A stretch of 64,000 nt of DNA from assembly GCF_040702505.1 (NCBI RefSeq), contig NZ_JBFBLC010000001.1, positions 1,054,001-1,118,000 on the forward strand, given 5' to 3'. This document shows positions 60,138-64,000 of this stretch, piece after piece. Below the pieces are notes generated by a model. That model did not search any database. It was not told the DNA's origin and saw only the letters and a list, made by a program, of their open reading frames with translations. Origin of the DNA: Terrabacter sp040702505 (lineage in GTDB: Bacteria > Actinomycetota > Actinomycetes > Actinomycetales > Dermatophilaceae). A program made the translations under genes and the position numbers. Within the stretch, counting starts at the first letter, position 1; every line of letters begins with the position of its first letter.

Positions 60138-61331
60138 TCAGGCGGTGACGTTCTCGAGGACGACGGCCAACCCCTGACCGACCCCGATGCAGATGCACGC
60201 GACGCCCCAGCGCTCGCCCGATCGCTGGAGGCTGCGCGCCAGCGTGCCGAGGACGCGCCCGCCGGAGGCGCCGAGCGGGTGACCGATGGCGATGGCGCCG
60301 CCGTGGCGGTTGACGATCTCCGGGTCGATGCCCCAGGCGTCGATGCACGCCAGCGACTGCGCGGCGAAGGCCTCGTTGAGCTCGACCGCCGACACGTCGG
60401 CCCAGGTGATGTCGGCCCTCCTCAGCGCCTGCTCGGCCGCCTCGACGGGTGCGAAGCCGAAATACTGCGGGTCGAGCGCGCTCGTGCCACGCCCCGCGAT
60501 GCGCGCGATCGGGTCCAGCCCCAGACGCTCGCGAGCCGCCGCGCTGCCGACGAGGACGGCCGAGGCGCCGTCGTTGAGCGGCGAGGCGTTGCCGGCGGTC
60601 ACCGTGCCGTCCTCCTTGCGGAAGGACGTCTTGAGGCCGGCGAGGCGCTCGGTCGTCGTGTCGGGACGGATCGACTCGTCGCGCGACAGCGCCACGCCGG
60701 GCACCCCGACCACGAGGTCGTCGTAGAAGCCCTCGCTCCACGCGGCGTCTGCGAGGTGGTGGGAGCGCGCCGCGAACTCGTCCTGGCGCTCGCGGGTCAC
60801 CCCGTGCTTCTCCCGCAGCTGCTCGGTCGCCTCGCCGAGGGAGACGGTCCACTCCGACGGCATGCGCGGGTTGACGAGCCGCCAGCCGAGCGTCGTCGAG
60901 GCGAGCTCGAGGTTGCCCACGGGATAGAGCTTCTCCGTCTTCGGCATGACCCAGGGGGCACGCGTCATCGACTCGACGCCGCCGACGAGGACGACGTCGG
61001 CGTCGCCGGTCTCCACCTGCCGCGAGGCGATCATCGCCGCGTCGAGGCTCGACCCGCACAGGCGGTTGACGGTGCTGCCCGGGATGCTCGTCGGCAGCCC
61101 CGCCAGCAGGGTGGCCATCCGGGCGACGTTGCGGTTCTCCTCACCCGCGCCGTTGGCGTTGCCGAAGACGACCTCGTCGACGAGGCGGGGGTCGGCTGAC
61201 AAGCCGGGGGAGCGGTCGACGACGGCGCGCACCACGAGCGCGGCCAGGTCGTCCGGCCGGGTGCCGGCCAGCGCTCCGCCGAAGCGGCCGAAGGGGGTGC
61301 GGACGGCGTCGTAGACGAACGCGTCGATCAC
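60138..61331 (-). CDS. Acetyl-CoA C-acyltransferase (thiolase)
   Basis: A 397-residue thiolase with all catalytic parts: nucleophile Cys in VNRLCGSSLDAA (~90), NEAFAAQSLACI, His in AIAIGHPLGASGGRVLGTLA and the second Cys in ACICIGVGQGLA. It condenses or cleaves acyl-CoA/acetyl-CoA. GTG 61331 begins the conserved MIDAFVYDAVRTPFGRF; an upstream ATG near 61364 would add about ten residues. Monocistronic here. Confidence 0.9.
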   Translation of the reverse strand: MIDAFVYDAVRTPFGRFGGALAGTRPDDLAALVVRAVVDRSPGLSADPRLVDEVVFGNANGAGEENRNVARMATLLAGLPTSIPGSTVNRLCGSSLDAAMIASRQVETGDADVVLVGGVESMTRAPWVMPKTEKLYPVGNLELASTTLGWRLVNPRMPSEWTVSLGEATEQLREKHGVTRERQDEFAARSHHLADAAWSEGFYDDLVVGVPGVALSRDESIRPDTTTERLAGLKTSFRKEDGTVTAGNASPLNDGASAVLVGSAAARERLGLDPIARIAGRGTSALDPQYFGFAPVEAAEQALRRADITWADVSAVELNEAFAAQSLACIDAWGIDPEIVNRHGGAIAIGHPLGASGGRVLGTLARSLQRSGERWGVACICIGVGQGLAVVLENVTA

Positions 61332-61544
61332 GGTGGTGACTCCCTCGAGGGGGTGGGACGGCATACGGCCTCGGAAGTCTACGGGCGGTGTTGGAGAGCT
61401 GTTGTCGAACGGTTCCCAGATGTGGCGGGAGTGAGGAGCTGACGTTGCCGGGCCGTGGCGTGCGCCTCCATAACGTTCTTTCCGTAGCAGGAACCCACAA
61501 ACCACCCTGGCAGCCGAGCGGCTGCCCACACCGTTGGAGCAGCC

Positions 61545-62069
61545 ATGAACCGCAAGGTCCTCGTCCCCCTCGCCACCCTCCTCGCCGCCGGCAGCATCGC
61601 CGTCGGGTCGGGTGCGACCTTCAGCTCGACCACGGGCAACACGATCAGCGCCGTCACCGCCGGAACGCTGACGCAGAGCAACTCCAAGGACGGCCAGGCC
61701 ATCTTCAACCTGACCAACCTCAAGCCGGGCGACGTCCTCAACGGCTCGCTGACGCTGACGAACACCGGCTCGCTGCCGGCCCTCTTCTCGCTGACCGAGG
61801 TCTCCTCGACCAACGGCTTCTCCGCCTCGAACCTGACGCTCGACATCAAGGACACGACCGCCGGCACCACCGTCTTCAGCGGCACCTTCGGCGCCCTCGT
61901 CGACGGCGCGAAGAACGACCTCGGCACGTGGGCGCCCGGCCAGGCCCACAACTTCACCTTCACCGTCAAGCTCAGCGCCGACGCCACCAACGCCGAGCAG
62001 GGCAAGACCGCCAGCGCCGTCTACGCGTGGAGCTCGGTCCAGGACACGGCCACCACGACCAACCAGTGA
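61545..62069 (+). CDS. TasA/CalY-like secreted protein (SipW substrate)
   Basis: A 174-residue secreted protein. The signal peptide MNRKVLVPLATLLAAGSIAV is followed by the camelysin/TasA start GSGATFSSTTGN. The beta-sandwich body has FNLTNLKPGDVLNGSLTLTN and the typical TNTGSLPALFSLTE. TasA-type proteins form extracellular fibres and are matured by a SipW-type signal peptidase, encoded 175 bp downstream. ATG 61545 is the first Met, with GGAGCAGCC upstream. Confidence 0.82.
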   Translation: MNRKVLVPLATLLAAGSIAVGSGATFSSTTGNTISAVTAGTLTQSNSKDGQAIFNLTNLKPGDVLNGSLTLTNTGSLPALFSLTEVSSTNGFSASNLTLDIKDTTAGTTVFSGTFGALVDGAKNDLGTWAPGQAHNFTFTVKLSADATNAEQGKTASAVYAWSSVQDTATTTNQ

Positions 62070-62146
62070 CCTGACCCGGTCATCTGACCGAATGACCTGA
62101 CCCCGCAAGGGGTTCGGAGGGCCTTGGGAGGGGCCCGAAGTAGGTC

Positions 62147-62173
62147 GGGAGGGGCTGTTGGGGAGCCCCTCCC
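62147..62173 (+). terminator. Hairpin between the TasA-like and SipW-like genes
   Basis: A ten-bp stem (62147-62156 with 62164-62173), loop GTTGGGG, GC-rich. It may attenuate read-through so that the substrate is made in excess over the peptidase. Confidence 0.55.
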
Positions 62174-62244
62174 GGCACCAGCACATGGACCGACCAGCCA
62201 CACCAGCCCGCACTAGACCGAGACGCAGAGAGCAGGAGAGCGAC

Positions 62245-62847
62245 ATGGCACGTCAGCACACACAAGGCGTGGGCGCCCTGCGCCGCCTGTCCCGGTGGGC
62301 AGTCAACCTCGTGGTCTTCGTCGTGATCGCGGCGTGTGCCGCGTGGCTGGTCCCGAGCCTGATGGGCTACAGCCGTTACGTCATCACCGGGGGGTCGATG
62401 ACAGGCACCTACGACAAGGGCTCGATCGTCCTCGAGAAGCCGGTCGCCGTCCACGACCTGAAGGTGGGCGACGTCATCACCTACCTGCCGCCCGCCGACT
62501 CGGGGGTCGCGAACCTCGTCACCCATCGCATCCTCGCGATGAAGCCGGCCGCCGGGGGCGGAACGGTCTTCACGACGAAGGGCGACGCCAACCCCAAGCC
62601 GGACCCCTGGCACTTCACTTTGGTCTCGCAGGAGCAGCCCCTCGTGCAGCTCGGGGTCCCGCACGCCGGCTGGGTCCTCATCGCGCTGGCCGACCGCAAC
62701 ACCCGGATGATGCTGATCGGCGGCCCCGCCGCGCTCATCGCGCTGGTCGCCCTGGGCCAGCTCGCTGGCGCCGCCCGGCCGGGCACTCGCCGCCGGGAGG
62801 CGGCCAAAGCCCCGACCGCCACGGTCGCGGCCGCCCCGGCCGGCTGA
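62245..62847 (+). CDS. SipW-like (ER-type) signal peptidase I
   Basis: A 200-residue membrane protease. An N-terminal helix (AVNLVVFVVIAACAAWLVP, ~19-37) precedes catalytic Ser51 in TGGSMTGTY. The second catalytic residue is a His (His94 in NLVTHRIL), as in ER/archaeal and SipW-type peptidases; bacterial SPase I has Lys. The GDANPKPD segment (~113-120) supplies the conserved Asp. A C-terminal helix (LIGGPAALIALVALGQLAG) ends the protein. ATG 62245 follows GCAGGAGAG. It is flanked by two secreted proteins with SipW-type signal regions, its probable substrates. Confidence 0.9.
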   Translation: MARQHTQGVGALRRLSRWAVNLVVFVVIAACAAWLVPSLMGYSRYVITGGSMTGTYDKGSIVLEKPVAVHDLKVGDVITYLPPADSGVANLVTHRILAMKPAAGGGTVFTTKGDANPKPDPWHFTLVSQEQPLVQLGVPHAGWVLIALADRNTRMMLIGGPAALIALVALGQLAGAARPGTRRREAAKAPTATVAAAPAG

Positions 62848-62887
62848 CCCGCTCCGGTCCACCGGGCCGGACCACGAACCAGGTCCT

Positions 62888-62911
62888 CAGCACACTTCCC
62901 TGGGTGTGCTG
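62888..62911 (+). terminator. Possible terminator after the SipW-like gene
   Basis: Eight-bp perfect stem CAGCACAC/GTGTGCTG (62888-62895 with 62904-62911), eight-base loop, no T tract. Confidence 0.4.
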
Positions 62912-63049
62912 GGGGCCCGCCCGCGTCCTGGGCCCGAGAGGCTGGCGCACCTGTTACCGAAGCGTGGAGCGCGCGGCCCTCGCTGTTGCCTTCCCGTGGG
63001 GTGCCGATCCCTAGCGTTGGACCCGTCCACACCAGTCGGAGGAGAGACC

Positions 63050-64000
63050 ATGACCCGCCGCCCCGTCGCACAGCTGGCCCTCGCGGTCGCCGTCGCGCTC
63101 GGCGTGCTGTGCGTGGTCACGAGTGTCCTCTCGCCGGCGGTCGCCTTCAGCGGCGCGACGTTCAGCAGCACGAGCTCCAACGCCGTGAGCACCGTGAAGG
63201 CCGCGTCCGACTGGACACCGCCGACCGTCTCGATGGTCGACCCCGGCTCACCGGTCAAGGGCACGGTGACCGTGTCCGCGAACGCCGCCGACGCCGACAG
63301 CGGCGTCGCCTCGGTCGCGCTGCAGTACCTGGCGCCCAACGGCTCGGGCTGGGTCACGCTGTGCACCGCGACCGCAGCGCCCTACGCGTGCAGCTGGAAC
63401 ACGACGGGCGGCGCGGACGGCTCGTACGGCCTGCGCGCCGCGGCCACCGACAACGCCGGCTACTCGACGACCTCCTCCACGGTGCAGGTCACCGTGGCCA
63501 ACAACCTCCTCGTCGTGCTGGGCAACCCCGGCGACATCGTGCGCGGGACGGTGCCGCTGACGGCCACGCTCTACAACACCGGCACCGTCGCCTACTCGGT
63601 CGCGATCCAGTACGCCGTGAGCGGCACGACGACGTGGAAGACGCTCTGCACGGCGACGACCGCCCCGTATGCGTGCAGCTGGAGCACCGCGGGCGCGGCG
63701 TTCACGCAGGGCGAGTCCTACGACCTGAGGGCCGTGGCGTCCGCCGGCACCGCCAGCTCCACGTCCGCCACCGTGGTCGGCACCGTGGTCGACAACGTCG
63801 CCCCGACGGTCACCGTCCAGGACCCGGGCAGCCCCCTCCGCGGGACCGTGTCCCTCGGGGCGACCGCGAGCGACGCCGAGTCAGGGGTGTCGCAGGTCCT
63901 CATCCAGCTCCAGCTGTCCGGCACCTCCACGTGGACGACCGCCTGCACGCTGACCGTCGACCCGTTCGGCTGCCGCTACGACACGACGAAGCTGGCCGAC
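63050..64000 (+). CDS. Secreted protein with Ig-like repeats, N-terminal part (runs off the window)
   Basis: An open frame from ATG 63050 (with GGAGGAGAG upstream) to the window edge, 317 codons without a stop. It has a signal peptide (AQLALAVAVALGVLCVV), then GATFSSTSSNAVSTVKAASD, a SipW-type start like that of the TasA-like protein. From ~res 45 there are at least three repeats of ~90-100 residues. Each has an Ig-like pattern: VDPGSPVKGTVTVSA, DADSGVASVALQY, then a Cys pair in TLCTATAAPYACSW, TLCTATTAPYACSW and TACTLTVDPFGC. The Cys pairs suggest a disulfide per domain. It is probably a cell-surface or fibre-associated protein matured by the adjacent peptidase. Confidence 0.85.
   Translation, partial: MTRRPVAQLALAVAVALGVLCVVTSVLSPAVAFSGATFSSTSSNAVSTVKAASDWTPPTVSMVDPGSPVKGTVTVSANAADADSGVASVALQYLAPNGSGWVTLCTATAAPYACSWNTTGGADGSYGLRAAATDNAGYSTTSSTVQVTVANNLLVVLGNPGDIVRGTVPLTATLYNTGTVAYSVAIQYAVSGTTTWKTLCTATTAPYACSWSTAGAAFTQGESYDLRAVASAGTASSTSATVVGTVVDNVAPTVTVQDPGSPLRGTVSLGATASDAESGVSQVLIQLQLSGTSTWTTACTLTVDPFGCRYDTTKLAD

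Overview
The window is high-GC DNA from an actinobacterium. The gene content (GuaB1-type IMPDH relative, PucR/desaturase/ferredoxin-reductase locus, SigE-family sigma factor, Xfp phosphoketolase, WhiB and DUF397/DUF5753 proteins on the mobile element) and the many GTG starts fit the order Micrococcales, plausibly Intrasporangiaceae; the family-level guess is inference only.

Positions 416-30685 are one integrated mobile element of about 30 kb. It sits in the 3' half of a tRNA-Phe gene (30644-30717, minus strand) and is bounded by a perfect 43-bp direct repeat (416-458 and 30643-30685). The left flank is the end of a universal stress protein gene plus the terminator that once followed the tRNA. 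Left to right, the element carries a HipA-like kinase/DUF3037 pair and a small HTH protein; a minus-strand type I restriction-modification operon (hsdM, an extra zinc-ribbon gene, hsdS, hsdR); a plus-strand run of type IV secretion-like genes (VirB2-like and VirB3-like small membrane proteins, VirB4 ATPase, VirB6/TrbL-like channel protein, a single-pass membrane protein, a lysozyme-like/NlpC-P60 hydrolase and an unknown protein); a DUF5753 regulator with its DUF397 partner and an MFS exporter; an OLD-type ATPase/TOPRIM nuclease facing a CoiA-like nuclease; and the AICE core (Pra-like activator, small proteins, FtsK-type translocase, WhiB, RepSA-type HUH replication initiator, Xis, tyrosine integrase). 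I found no recognisable relaxase, so an AICE replication and transfer core coexists with a T4SS-like gene set, which is the most unusual point of the window.

From 30826 to the end the window is ordinary chromosome: GuaB1; a frameshifted pseudogene; a HAD phosphatase; a desaturase with its ferredoxin reductase, controlled by a divergent PucR-type regulator; tRNA-Asp and tRNA-Glu; a PHP-domain protein; a minus-strand cluster with two sigma factors, two O6-alkylguanine methyltransferases, a Nudix hydrolase and a cation-diffusion transporter; CsbD; and phosphoketolase.

Positions 47437-59967 form a divergent catabolic locus. One arm has a DeoR regulator, PdxA2 and a DUF1537 four-carbon acid-sugar kinase. 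The other has a complete peptide/oligosaccharide-type ABC importer, an aldo/keto reductase, an HpcH/HpaI aldolase, a cytosolic sialidase-fold protein and an SDR dehydrogenase. Together they read as uptake and breakdown of an unidentified acidic sugar or conjugate. A thiolase follows. The window ends in a surface-protein locus: a TasA/CalY-like secreted protein, a SipW-like (ER-type Ser/His) signal peptidase and the start of a large secreted protein with Ig-like repeats, cut by the window edge.
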